Of a stretch of 64,000 nt of DNA, positions 10,997 through 23,000 are shown piece by piece. Source of the DNA: Acidobacteriota bacterium (GTDB lineage Bacteria; Acidobacteriota; Terriglobia; Terriglobales; SCQP01); assembly GCA_004299485.1 (NCBI GenBank), contig SCQP01000008.1:1-64000 (forward strand), written 5' to 3'. A program made the position numbers and the translations under genes. Under the pieces are notes generated by a model, which saw only the letters and a list, made by a program, of their open reading frames with translations, did no database searches and was not told the origin of the DNA. The number at the start of each line of letters is the position of its first letter. The first letter of the stretch is position 1.

Positions 10997-11004
10997 GAGT
11001 CTTG

Positions 11005-14000
11005 TCAGAGTCTTGCGCGCAGACCCGAGTCACTACCGCCGCCGCCAGGAGAGCCGGGAGGCTTCTTTGCCTTGGGCGCAACCGGAGGGCAATTGTTGGC
11101 AGGCTTGTTCTTGTCCTGGCCATTCTTGGAGGCCTCAGACGGCGCCTTGGTCTCTGCGCCCTTTTTGGTCTCAACGCAGTTCTGCGCCAGCTTGGCGCCA
11201 GGCGCTGCAGGATTGCTGGTTACTGCAGGGGTCGATGATTTCTCCGGCTCGGCAGGAATAACCGAGGTATTCGGGACATTGCTCGCCGGCGGCGGCGTAG
11301 TCGTACCGGCTGGGTTCTGGCCCTGATTTTGATCCTGCTGATTGTGATTGCGCACTTGCAGCCCGCCGACCGGAATGGTCAGCGTGACATTGTGCATCAT
11401 CCCAGTCGACGATACCGCGTTCACCGTCGCCGTCATGGCCGAGGCGGAGAGCATGGAATTCTGCTCTTCCTTTTTCGCCGTCTCTGGATTGCCCAAGCCA
11501 CCGCAGGCAACGCTGAACGTCAGCGCGCCCGCAATCATCGCCGCCTTCCAGCGCCGCCGCCGCTCGTCCGCGTCAGCCAGCAGGAAGCACAGGGCCAGTG
11601 CGACCAGCGCCGCCGCGGCGACCGCCCAGGGCCAGCGCCCATTGCCCGCTCCCGGCCAAGGCACCGATGCCGCAGATGAAGTCACGGTAAGCTGTGCAAT
11701 CACCGCCGCCGGACCACCGATCGATACCGAAGCCGGAGCCACGCTGCACGTAGCGCCGCCGGAGACCGAACACGTCATGGTAATCGTCTGCTGATCGCCG
11801 GCAATAGAGTTCAGCGACAGCGGAATCTGCACCGAGCTGCCCGCGGAGAGCAGCGGCGCGCCCCCGGCAGCCGCGATGGTGAAATCGCTACCCGTGCCAT
11901 TGAGCGGCACCTGATCGGAAACGCCTCCGCCTCCCGCAATCGACAGCGTCCCGGCGCGCGGCCCGGTGGAACTCGGTTGAAACGCGACGCTGATCGAGCA
12001 ACTCGCCCCGCCCACCAGGACACTGCCGCACTGGTTCGCCGTGATCGGGAACTCGGCGGAAGAAGAGATCACCATCCCGGTGAGCGCCTGCTGGCCGGAG
12101 TTCGTGATGGTAATGGTTTGCGCTGTGCCCGAATGGCCGATCGCCTCGCCCGCCGACCAGCTCATGATGCCCGGGGAAGCATGCAGCGAAGGCGCCGACT
12201 TGTTCGCCGTCGTGCTGCTGCCACTGCCCGACAGGGCCACGGTGGCCAGATCGTTCAGCGTCGCAAACAGGGGCAGCGATGCCTCGCGGCGCGTGCGCGT
12301 GGCGGCGAGCATTGCATTCATCTCGGCCAGCACCCGCGGCTGCACGCGGAAACCCAGGGAGCTGGAGGTTGAAGCCGCGCCGATGACATACCGCGCCGGC
12401 TCCATGTGCGGCATCTCATAAGACTCCGCAAAGAAGTTGCTGACGGTTTCCGTGCCGCCCGGAGCGCCGCTGGTGTTGTTGAACGATCCGTTGAAAGTAA
12501 TCGAACCGGTCGCTGCGCCCGAAATTGCCGGCGTCAGCGTGACTGTGACCTGGCAACTGGCCCCGTTCGCCAGCGTCGAGCCGCAGTTGTCGGTTTCGCT
12601 GAACTCTCCCGAAGCGGTGATGGTCAGGCCGGTGATCGGCTGGCCCGTGCCGTTGGTGAGCGTGCTGGTCTGCGATTCGCTGGTCTGGCCGACGGGCACC
12701 GTGCCGAAGCGCAACAGCGGCGGCGCCAGCACCAGGCCGTTGACGCTGCCATTGCCCTCGACCGCCACCTGCTGCTGCGAGCTTGCGCCCCCGGCGTTAT
12801 CGGTAATCGTCAGCGTGCCGGTGCGATGGCCGAGCGCCGAGGGTGCGAAGGTGATGGCAATGGTGCAGCTCGAATTCGCCGCCAGGGTCGAACCGCAGGT
12901 ATTGGTCTGAGTGAAGTCGCCGGTGACGGAGATGGACTTGATGGCCAGCGCCGCCGAGCCGGTATTGGCGAGGGTGGCAATCTGCGCAGTCCCGTTGTAG
13001 GTGAGGTTCGAGCCCGGAATCGGCTGGCTGCCAAACGCCAGGTGGGTGGGCGAGACCGCAGCCGTGGCCGCCTGACCGAGAGCGGACAAGGCCACAATGT
13101 GAGACCCGATGTTGTCGTTAACCGTTAAGGTGCCGGTACGCGAGCCGACCGTCGAGGGTGTCACCGTAACGTTGATAACGCAAACGCCGTTGGCAGGCAA
13201 CGACTGCGGGCAGTTGGTGACTTCGCTGAAATCGCCGCTGGCGGTGATGGAAGAAATCGCGAGGGCGTCGTTCGCGTTGGGGTTGGTGACGGTGATCGTC
13301 TGCGCCTGGCTGGGCTGATTGACCGGCTCACCCCCAAAGAACAGGTTGGCCGGATTGAGGATCGCGCCATTGACCGCGCTGGGCACAGTACCGGTGCCGC
13401 TCAGTGCGGCCTGCGCGCTGAGGCTGCCATCACGGGAGGTGACGGTCAGCGTACCGCTGCGGTCGCCCTTAGTCGAGGGAGCGAAGCTGACGCTCACCAG
13501 ACAGGAATCGCCGGGCCGGAGCACCCTCGTGGTCGAGCACTGACTGGTCTCCTGGAAGTCGCCGCTGATGGTAACCGGTGCCAGAACCAGATTGGCGGAG
13601 CCGTTATTGGTGACCGTCAGCGTCTGCGTCGGGCTGACGGAGCCGACCAATTGCGAGCCGAAAATCATATCGGTGGGTCCGACTTCGAGGCCCGGCTGCG
13701 TGCCGATGCCGGCGACCGTGACCTGCATGCCCATGATCACCACCGTGCCGTTGGCTGGACCGATCGCGGTCGGTGCGAAGCTGACGTTCACGCTGCACGA
13801 GCGATTGGGGCCGAGCGAGGCCGAGCAATCGCCGTTGTACGTAAAGCCCGGCGGAATCTGGGGCAGGGCGCTAATGGCCCGGTCGCTGCTGTTGGTGACA
13901 AAGATGGTCTGCGCGATCGAGACCTGGTCGATCTGGACGCTGCCGAAGTTCAGATCAGCAGTGCTCAGGAAAACGCCCTGACCGACCGTGAAGCTTTGGG

Positions 14001-17000
14001 TTACGCTCGGGGCAGCGGTGTAGTCATTGTTGCCGGCCTGGGACGCCGTAATGGCCACCGTGCCCGTCGCACCAGTAAGCGTCACGGTGTTACCCGAGAT
14101 CGTCGCCGGACCGGTGATGGTAAACGTAAGGGGCAGGCCCGAGGTCGCCGACGCCTGGATCGAGAAGGGCTGATCCTGCTGGGCGTGGTTCGGAATCGAG
14201 CTGAAGTTGACGGTCTGCGCGGCCTGGGTGATTTGCAGCGTGCCGCCCACATAGTGGAAGGTGTAATTCGCTGCGTTCAGGCCCTCGCTGCCGGCCGTAA
14301 TCGGGTACTGCCCCACATCGCTGGTGGGTCCGGCGGTCGTGGTCCACTGCACCGTGCCGTGGACCACGCTTTGCGTGTCACCGTTGACGAAGCCGGTGAT
14401 CACCGTCGAAAAGCTCGGGTTGCTCGCGCCGAAGATGCGGGTGGCATTTTGCGCGGTAGCGGTCAGTACGGCTGGCGCGGCGGTAACCGGCACGGTAACC
14501 GGCGAGGGCGCCTTGTAGTTGGCGCTCGCCGCCTGCGACGCCGTCACCTCGATGGTGCCGGCGACGCTGGCCGTCAGCGTAGCCGTGTCCGTCGGACCCG
14601 GCGTGATCGTGCCCTGCCCTGCCGGTACCGCGAACGTGATCGGCACGTTGGGGATGCCGCCGCTCGCCGACAGGGCGACCGAGCCGCCGTAGCTCAGACT
14701 CTGCGCCGGCGCAGTAAACACAATCGCCGCCGCCGTCGCTGTCGTCACCGTCAGCGTCCCCGTCTGGTAGGTGATGGTGTAGTTCGCCAGGTTCGTCGTC
14801 CCGTTCCCCGCCGCCGCCTTGGGCGTGATGGTGAACGTCGAACCCGCCGCGCTTGTCGTCGTGTAGGGCCCGTTCGCCGAGGAAGTGGTGTAGGTCTCAG
14901 TGATCGCGTCGCTGCCCACCAGCGTTCCCGTCACCGTGCTCGTGTACGCAGGCGTCCCGCCGTAGGCCACCGACACGTTCGCCGCCGTGATCGTCAGCGC
15001 CACCGGCGCCGCCGTCAGGTTCACCGTCACCGAAGCCGGCGCCCTGTAGTTCGCACTCGCCGTCTGCGACGCCGTCACCGAGAACGTCCCCGCCCTGGTC
15101 ACCGTCAGCGTGGTCGTGCCTCCGGTCGTCGTGATCGTCGCCGCCCCCGTCCCGTCGGTCACCGCAAACGTGATCGGCGTATTCGGAATCCCGCCCGACG
15201 CCGAGAGCGTCACCGTGCTCCCGTAGCTCAGCGGCCCGCTCGGCCCGGTGAAGCTGATCGCCGCCGCCGCCGCGGTCGTCACCGTCAGCGTGCCGCTCTT
15301 AATGGTGATGGCGTAGTTCGAAAGCAGCGTGCCGGTCCCCGCCACCGCCGCCGGCGTGGTCGTGAACGTCGTCCCCGCCGCGCTCGTCGTCGTATACGGC
15401 CCGTTCGCCGACGAGGTGGTATAGGTCTCCGAGATCGCATCCGTCCCCACCAGCGTCCCGGTCAGGGTGCTCGTGTACGCAGGCGTCCCGCCGTAGGCCA
15501 CCGACACATCCGCCGCCGTGATCGTCAGCGCCACCGGCGCCGCCGTCAGGTTCACCGTCACCGCCGCCGGCGCCGTGTAGTTCGCGCTCGCCGCCTGCGA
15601 AGCGGTCACCGTGAACGTCCCCGCCTTGGTCACCGTCAGCGTCGTCGTGCCGCTAGCCGTGGCGATGGTCGCCGCTCCGGTCCCGTTGGTCACCGCGAAG
15701 GTGATCGGCACATTCGGAATGCCGCCCGTCGCCGAGAGCTGCACCGCGCTGCCGTAGCTCAGCGGCCCGCTCGGCCCGGTGAACACAATCGCCGGCGCGG
15801 TCGCGGTCGTCACCGTCAGCGTCCCCGTCTTGATGGTGATGGCGTAGTTCGAAAGCAGCGTGTTCGTGCCCGCGACGGCGGCAGGCGTGATCGTGAACGT
15901 CGTCCCCGCCGCGCTCGTCGTCGTGTAGGACCCGTTCGCCGAGGAAGTGGTGTAGGTCTCAGTGATCGCGTCGCTGCCCACCAGCGTTCCCGTCACCGTG
16001 CTCGTGTACGCAGGTGTCCCGCCGTAGGCCACCGAAACGTTAGCCGCGGTGAGGGTCAGCGGAACCGGCGCGGCGGTCAGGTTCACGGTGATCGCGGCCG
16101 GAGTCGAGTAGTTCGTGCTGGCAGCCTGGGAAGCGGTCACCGTGAACGTGCCCGCCTTGGTCACCGTCAGTGTGGTCGTGCTCCCCGAGGTTGCGACCCT
16201 GGCCGAGCCGGTACCGTTGGTCACCGCAAAGGTGATGGGCACGGTCGGGATGCCGCCGCTCGCGCTCAGGGCAACTGAACTGCCATAGCGGAGCGAGGTC
16301 GTCGGGCCGGTGAAGGTGATGGCTGGAGCGGTCGCCGTCGTCACCGTCAGCGTGCCGGTCTTGACGGTGACGTCGTAGTTCGACAGTAGCGTGTTCACGC
16401 CCGCCACCGCGGTGGGCGTGATGGTGAAGCTGCTGCCGGCGGCGCTCGTGGTCGAGTAGGCTCCGTTGGCCGAGGAGGTGGCGTAGGTCTCACTGATCGC
16501 ATCCGTGCCCACCAGCGTGCCGGTCACCGTGCTGGTGTACGAAGGCGTCGCGCCGTAGGCGACCGAGATGTTAGCCGCGGTGATGGTCAGCGGCACCGGT
16601 GCAGCGGTCAGCGGGACCGTGACCGGGGCCGGAGTCGAGTAGTTGCTGCTGGCCGCCTGGGACGCCGTGACCGAGAACGTGCCCGCCTTAGTCACCGTCA
16701 GCGTGGTCGTGCTGCCCGAGGTGGCGACCGTCGCAGCGCCAGTGCCGTTGGTCACCGCAAAGGTGATGGGCACATTCGGGATGCCGCCCGAGGCCGAGAG
16801 CGCGACCGAGCTGCCGTAGCTCAGTGAGGTCGTGGGGCCGGTGAAGGTGATGGCGGGCGCCGTCGCCGTCGTGACCGTCAGCGTGCCGGTCTTCAGAGTG
16901 ATCTCGTAGTTCGACAGCAGCGTGTTCGTGCCGCCAACCGCGGTGGGCGTGATGGTGAAGCTCGTGCCCGCCGCGCTCGTGGTGGTGTAGGCTCCGTTGG

Positions 17001-20000
17001 CCGAAGAGGTGGCGTAGGTCTCACTGATCGCATCCGTGCCCACCAGCGCCCCGCTCACCGTACTGGTGTACGAAGGCGTCGCGCCGTAGGCGACCGAGAT
17101 GTTAGCCGCGGTGATGGTCAGCGGAACCGGTGCAGCGGTCAAGTTTACGGTGATCGCGGCCGGGGTCGAGTAGTTGCTGCTGGCCGCCTGGGACGCCGTG
17201 ACCGAGAACGTGCCCGCCTTGGTCACCGTCAGTGTGGTCGTGCTCCCCGAAGTTGCGACCCTGGCCGCGCCGGTGCCGTTGGTCACCGCAAAGGTGATGG
17301 ACACGTTCGGGATGCCGCCCGAGGCCGAGAGCGCGACCGAGCTGCCGTAGCTTAGCGGGACCATGGGGCCGGCGAAGACGATGGCCGGGGCCGTCGCCGT
17401 CGTGACCGTCAGCGTGCCGGTCTTATTGGTGATGTCGTAGTTCGACAGCAGCGTGTTCGTACCCGCCACCGCGGCGGGCGTGATGGTGAAGGTGCTGCCC
17501 GCCGCGCTCGTGGTAGAGTACGTGCCGTTGGCCGAGGAGGTGGTGTAGGTCTCACTGATCGCATCCGTACCCACCAGCGCCCCGCTCACCGTGCTGGTGT
17601 ACGAAGGCGTCGCGCCGTAGGCAACCGAGACGTTAGCCGCAGTGATGGTCAGCGGAACCGGTGCAGCGGTCAAGTTTACGGTGATCGCGGCCGGGGTCGA
17701 GTAGTTGCTGCTGGCCGCCTGGGACGCCGTGACCGAGAACGTGCCCGCCTTAGTCACCGTCAGCGTGGTCGTGCTGCCCGAGGTGGCGACCGTCGCGGCG
17801 CCGGTGCCGTTGGTCACCGCGAAGGTGATGGGCACGTTCGGGATCCCGCCGCTCGCGCTGAGGGCAACTGAGCTGCCATAGCGGAGCGAGGTTGTCGGGC
17901 CGGTGAAGGTTATGGCAGAGGCGGTCGCCGTCGTCACCGTCAGCGTGCCGGTCTTAATCGCGATGTCGTAGTTGCTGAGCAGAGTGTTCGTGCCGCCAAC
18001 CGCGGTGGGCGTGATGGTGAAGCTCGTGCCCGCCGCGCTCGTGGTCGAGTACGGACCATTCGCCGAAGAGGTGGCGTAGGTCTCACTGATCGCATCTGTA
18101 CCCACCAGCGTGCCGGTCACCGTGCTGGTGTACGAAGGCGTCGCGCCGTAGGCAACCGAGACGTTAGCCGCAGTGATGGTCAGCGGCACCGGAGCGGCGG
18201 TGATGGTCACCGCGACGGGCGTGGCAGCGGTGTAGTCGGTGTTGCCCGCTTGCGAGGCGGTCACGGTGAAGGTACCGGCTTTGGTTGCGGTTAACGTGGT
18301 CACGCCATTGACAGTGGCTAAGGCCGCGGTACCGGTGCCGTTGGCGACCGCGAAGGTTACCGGGAGCTGTGAGCTAGTGGTAGCGCTGAGGATCTGATGA
18401 TCGCCGTAGAGCATGGAGGTGGACGGCGAGAAGTTCGTGGTCTGGGAGCCCTGGGTGACGGTAAGCGTGCCGGGCTGGAGGGTGATGGTGTAGTTGGAAA
18501 GCAGCGTGCCGGTTCCCGCGACGGCGGTGGGGGTGATGGTGAAGGTGCCGGGCGCGCTGGTGGTGGTGTAGGGGGCCTGATTGACGGTGGAAAGCGCGGC
18601 GTAGGTCTCGGTGATCGCATCCGTGCTCACCAGCGTGCCGGTGACGGTGCTGGTGTACGAAGGCGTTGCGCCATAGGCAATGGACTCGCTCCTGGCCGCG
18701 ATGGTGAGCGCCACCGGAGCGGCAGTGAGCGTCACGGTGACCGGGGTCGCAGCAAGGTAGTTGGTGTCGCCGGCCTGGGAGGCGGTGACGGAGATGCTGC
18801 CGGCTGCGGTCGCGGTCAACGTGGTCACGCCGTTTGCCGTGGCGATGGTGGCGCCGCCGCTGGTGCTGAAGGTGACCGGCTGGGTCGAGCCGCCGCCGGT
18901 GGCGTGGAGCTGTACGGAGCCGCCGTAGTTGAGCGGGGTGGTGGGCGCGGTGAAGCTGATCGTCTGGGTGGCTTTATTGACGGTCAGCGCGCCGGTCGCG
19001 ATGGTGAGGTCGTAGTTCGACAGCAGCGTGTTAGCGCCGGCAACGGCGGTGGGCGTGATGGTGAAAGTGCTGCCGGCGGAGCTGGTGGTGGTGTAGACAC
19101 CGTTGGCGGACGAAGTGGCGTAGGTCTCGGTAATCGCGTCGTTGCCGACGAGCGAGCCGGTCACGGTGCTGGTATAGCTGGGCGTACCGCCGTAAGTCAC
19201 CGAGACACTGGCCGCCGTGATCGTCAATGGGACGGGGGCGGCGGTGATGGTCACGGTGACCGGCTTGGCGGCGGTATAGGAGCTGCTGCCGGTCTGCGAA
19301 GCGGTGACGTTGATGGTGCCGGCCTTGGTGGCGGCCAGGGTGGTGACGCCGCCGGTGGTCGTGAGCGTACCCGTGCCGGTGCCGCCGGCGGCGATGGCGT
19401 AGGAGACGGGCAGACCGGAGCTGGCGGTGGCGGCGAGCGTGACCGAGCTGCCGTAGAGGAGACCGGCAGGGTTGGGGAAGGTAATGGTTTGCGTGCCGCC
19501 GGTAACGGAGCCGGTGAGGGTGACGGACTGCGAGACCGTGGCGTTGAGCGAGTTGTCGGCGAGCGTGGCGGCGCCGGTGTAGCTGCCGGCAGGGGTGGTG
19601 GCGCCGAGGGTGACGGCTTCGGTGCAGGCCAGGCCGGAGGCAAGCGAGGTCGAGCAGTTGGTGGCGGCGGCGTTCTGGCTGAAGCCGGTGCCGGAAATGG
19701 CGACGCTCGTCAGGTTGAGGACGGCATTGCCGGAGTTGGAGACGGAGAACGTACCCTGGCCCGCGGTGCCGTAGCTGGTGCTGAGCGAGACGGTGGCGAT
19801 GGGCAGGGTGGTGGTGCTGGAGCGCTCGATTTCGACGACTTCGTTGGCGGCGAGATTGGCGTAGTAGATGTTGCCAAAGCCATCGATGGTGAGGCCGGCA
19901 AGCGAAGTTGCCGGAGTCAGGCCGGTGACGAGCGTCGCCTTGGTGCCGCTCGGGAAAATTTCGGTGAGCGTGCCGGCGCCGGAGTCGAGGGCGTAGACAT

Positions 20001-23000
20001 CGCCGGCGGCGTCCACCGCAAGGCTGAGCGGACCGGTGAAGCCCGTGGCCAGCGCCGTCGGGCTGGTGGCGCCGGCGGCAAGTTTTTCTACAGCACCCGA
20101 GCCGGGGAAATAAAGATTGCCGGAGGCGTCGGCAACGATCGAGGTGAGATTGGCCCCGAGGCCAGTGACGGTGGCCGGAGCAGAGCAGCTCGAGTTCATT
20201 GCGCAGGCGGCCGCGAGGCTTTGCGCGGTGTTGTTGCCGGCGTAGACGATGCCGCTGCCGGTGACGGCAACGGCGATGGGCACGGTGTTCGCGCCGAAAT
20301 GCTGGAGCGGCGTGAGCTTGCTGGTCCCGGTGGCGAGGCCCTCAACCAATCCGCTGCCCTGGTCGGCGACGTAGAGATTGCCGGCGCCGTCGACGGCGAT
20401 GCCGGAGGGTTTGGACCAGGAACCGGCGGAAATCTGCGTCTGGCAGTTGCTGGTGCACTGCGCCGGATTCTGCTGCTCAAGGACGGTGGCGTGGACGGGG
20501 TCGGTGAGGTACAGGTTGCCGCCGCCGTCAAGGGCGAGGCTGGAGGCATCGACGTTGGTGGCGACGACGACGGGCGCGGGCGTGGGCACATCGACGGTCA
20601 CCAGCGGGGCGGTGGCCATGCGGCTGATGTAGAGGGTGTGCGTGCCGGTGTTGGTCGTGACAGTGACCGCGCCGGCGCGCAAGCCGGGCGCGGCAGGCTT
20701 GAAGTCGACCATCACGGTGCAAGCGGCGTTCTGATAATTGGCGCCGGTGGCGCAGGCGCCGGCGCCGGTATCGGAAGGATCGCGGGTGAAGTCCTGACCG
20801 GTGGCGCCGAGGGTGGTAACCGTGATGCTGCTGACGGTTTCGCGGGAGGTGCCGAAGGAGAAGTCGGCGATCTGGACCACGCCAGCGCTGCCGCTCTGGC
20901 CGCTGGCGGAAGACTGGCCGACGGCGATGGCGGGCGCGGCGACATAGATCGTTGCGATCGCGGGGGCGAGATTGGTTTCGCTGGTGTCGGTGGCGGTGAG
21001 GGTGTAGATGCCGCCGTTGGTGACGGTACCGAGGGTGATGGGCTGGCCGGCGGTGCCGGTGGCGGTGAGGGTCTGGCCGCTGCCGGTGACGGTGACAGTG
21101 ATGCCGTCGGAGCCGGTGATGATGTTGCCGGCGGCGTCTTCGACCTGGACGGTGATGTTGCCGAGCGGCGCGGGGGCAGTGAGGCCGGCGGGCAAGGTGC
21201 TGGTGAAGGCGACCTTCGCGGCGTTGTCGACGCCGTTGCCGTTGCCATTCAAGGGCAACACGTGGGGCGACGGACGGGTGTTGTCGGTGATGGTTTCGGT
21301 GGCGGAGGCGGCGCCGGGAATGCTGGGAGTGAAGGTGGCGAGGAATTCGCAGGCCGTGCCCGGATTCACCGGTGAGGCGGTGGAGCAGCCGTTGCTGGCA
21401 GCGGGCGCGAAGGAAAAGACGCTGGGATCGTTGCCACCGAGTTGCAGGCTGGAGACTTGCAGGTTCAGGTTGCCGGCATTGGCCATGGTGACGGAAACCT
21501 GGGAATTGGGATTGCCCTGAGTGACGTTGCCGAAGATGATGCTGGGCGCGGAGCGGGTGACTTTCTCGACGGTATTCGTGTTGGTGCCGGAGAGCAGGCC
21601 GCCGGTGCGGACGAAGTCGTCGTAGTAGACGTTGGCGGAACTGTCGAACAGGGGCGCGAAGACGAAGTGGCCGCTGGGCGCCTGGGCGATGACGGTCTGG
21701 CTGGCGTCGGGCCGGATCTCATAGATCTGAACGGTAGCGTTGGAGGCCAGGAGCAAATCCCCGGCGGCATCGGTGCCGAGGCCGGAGTAGCAGAGCAGCG
21801 AGCCCGGGCCGGGGCTGGGAACGACTTTGGAATCGGAGCCGCTGGCGGAGATCTTGAATACATTGCAGACGCCGTCGCTGGCGAACAGATTGCCCGCGGC
21901 GTCGGCGGTGACGAGCGCGGCGCCGTAGGGCAGCACGTCGCTGGCGATCTGCTGCAGGGTGTTGGAGCCGGGCGCGGCTTTGAACAGGCCGGCGAAGAGG
22001 TCGGCGACGTAAACGTTGCCCTGACCGTCGGCCGCGATACTGCTGAGCCAATGGCCGGACCAGAGGTTGACTTGCGCGACGGTGGTGTAGTCGGCCGAAC
22101 TTAAGGTTCCGTTTTCGTTGGGGACCTCGTAGACGGCGTCGGGATAGAGGAGATAGAGATTACCGGCGCCGTCGAGCGCGACGCCCTGGATCGGCAGGCC
22201 CCAGGTGTTGATGTTGGCGCCCAGAGCGATGGGATTAGAAGTATTGATCGCGCCGCCGGGCGAGGAGGGTTGGAGCTCGGTCACATCGTTGCCACGCAGA
22301 TCGGCGACGAACATGTCACCGGCCGGATCGAGGGCGAGCTGGACGGGGGCGAGCTGGAGCGTGGAGTTGTCGAAGGCGGGCTGGACGGGATCGGGCACGG
22401 GCGCGGTATCGAAGGTGGTGAGAGCGCCGGTGCCGGTCTGGCTGAGGTACTGCGTCTGCAGGGCGTGGTTGTTGGCGTCGAAGAGGACGACAGCGCCGGC
22501 GCGCGGACCGACCGCGGTCTGCTGGAAGTCGACAATGACGGTGCAGCTCTGGCCCGGGCTGTAGGTCTTGAGGATGCAAGTGCCCGGTGTGGAGGTGTCA
22601 CGGGTGTAATCCATGCCGGTGACGCCCTGGGTGTAGACCTGGATGGCGGCGACGGCGGCGGTCTGCGAGAACGTGAAGGTGAGCGGCGGAAGCGTGATCT
22701 TCGGCGGCGGTGGCATGTGCGAGCCGCCGCTGCCGGGCGCGGAGACGGTGATCGTGACCTGGGCGGAAGTGACTTCGGGATTGGTGGAGTCGGAGACGGT
22801 GATGCTGTAGGCGCCGGCGACGGGAAGCGAGACGCCGGTGAGATCGAGGGTGGCCGAGCCGTTGACCGCGGCGACGGCAGCCAGGGTGTGGGTGAAGCTG
22901 CTGGGGCCGGAGAGGACGGCGACGAGGCTATCGGTGCTGGTGGTCTGGTGGCCGTTGCTGTCTTCGAGCAGGACGGTGAGCGAGGGCAGAGCGGAGGTCG

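Noticed and set aside
13651-16278. 875-codon plus-strand open frame over the giant gene, rich in Arg/His
   Set aside because: It mirrors the 531-bp repeats of the minus-strand gene; GC-rich repeats keep the antisense frame open. It has no ribosome site, and the composition is unnatural (R/H/A/G).
18397-21375. 992-codon plus-strand open frame, and a similar 741-codon one at 22270-24495
   Set aside because: Antisense shadows of the NHL/Ig-like coding region, Gly/Ala/Glu/Asp-rich with no domain. The minus-strand frame has a signal peptide and clear domains.
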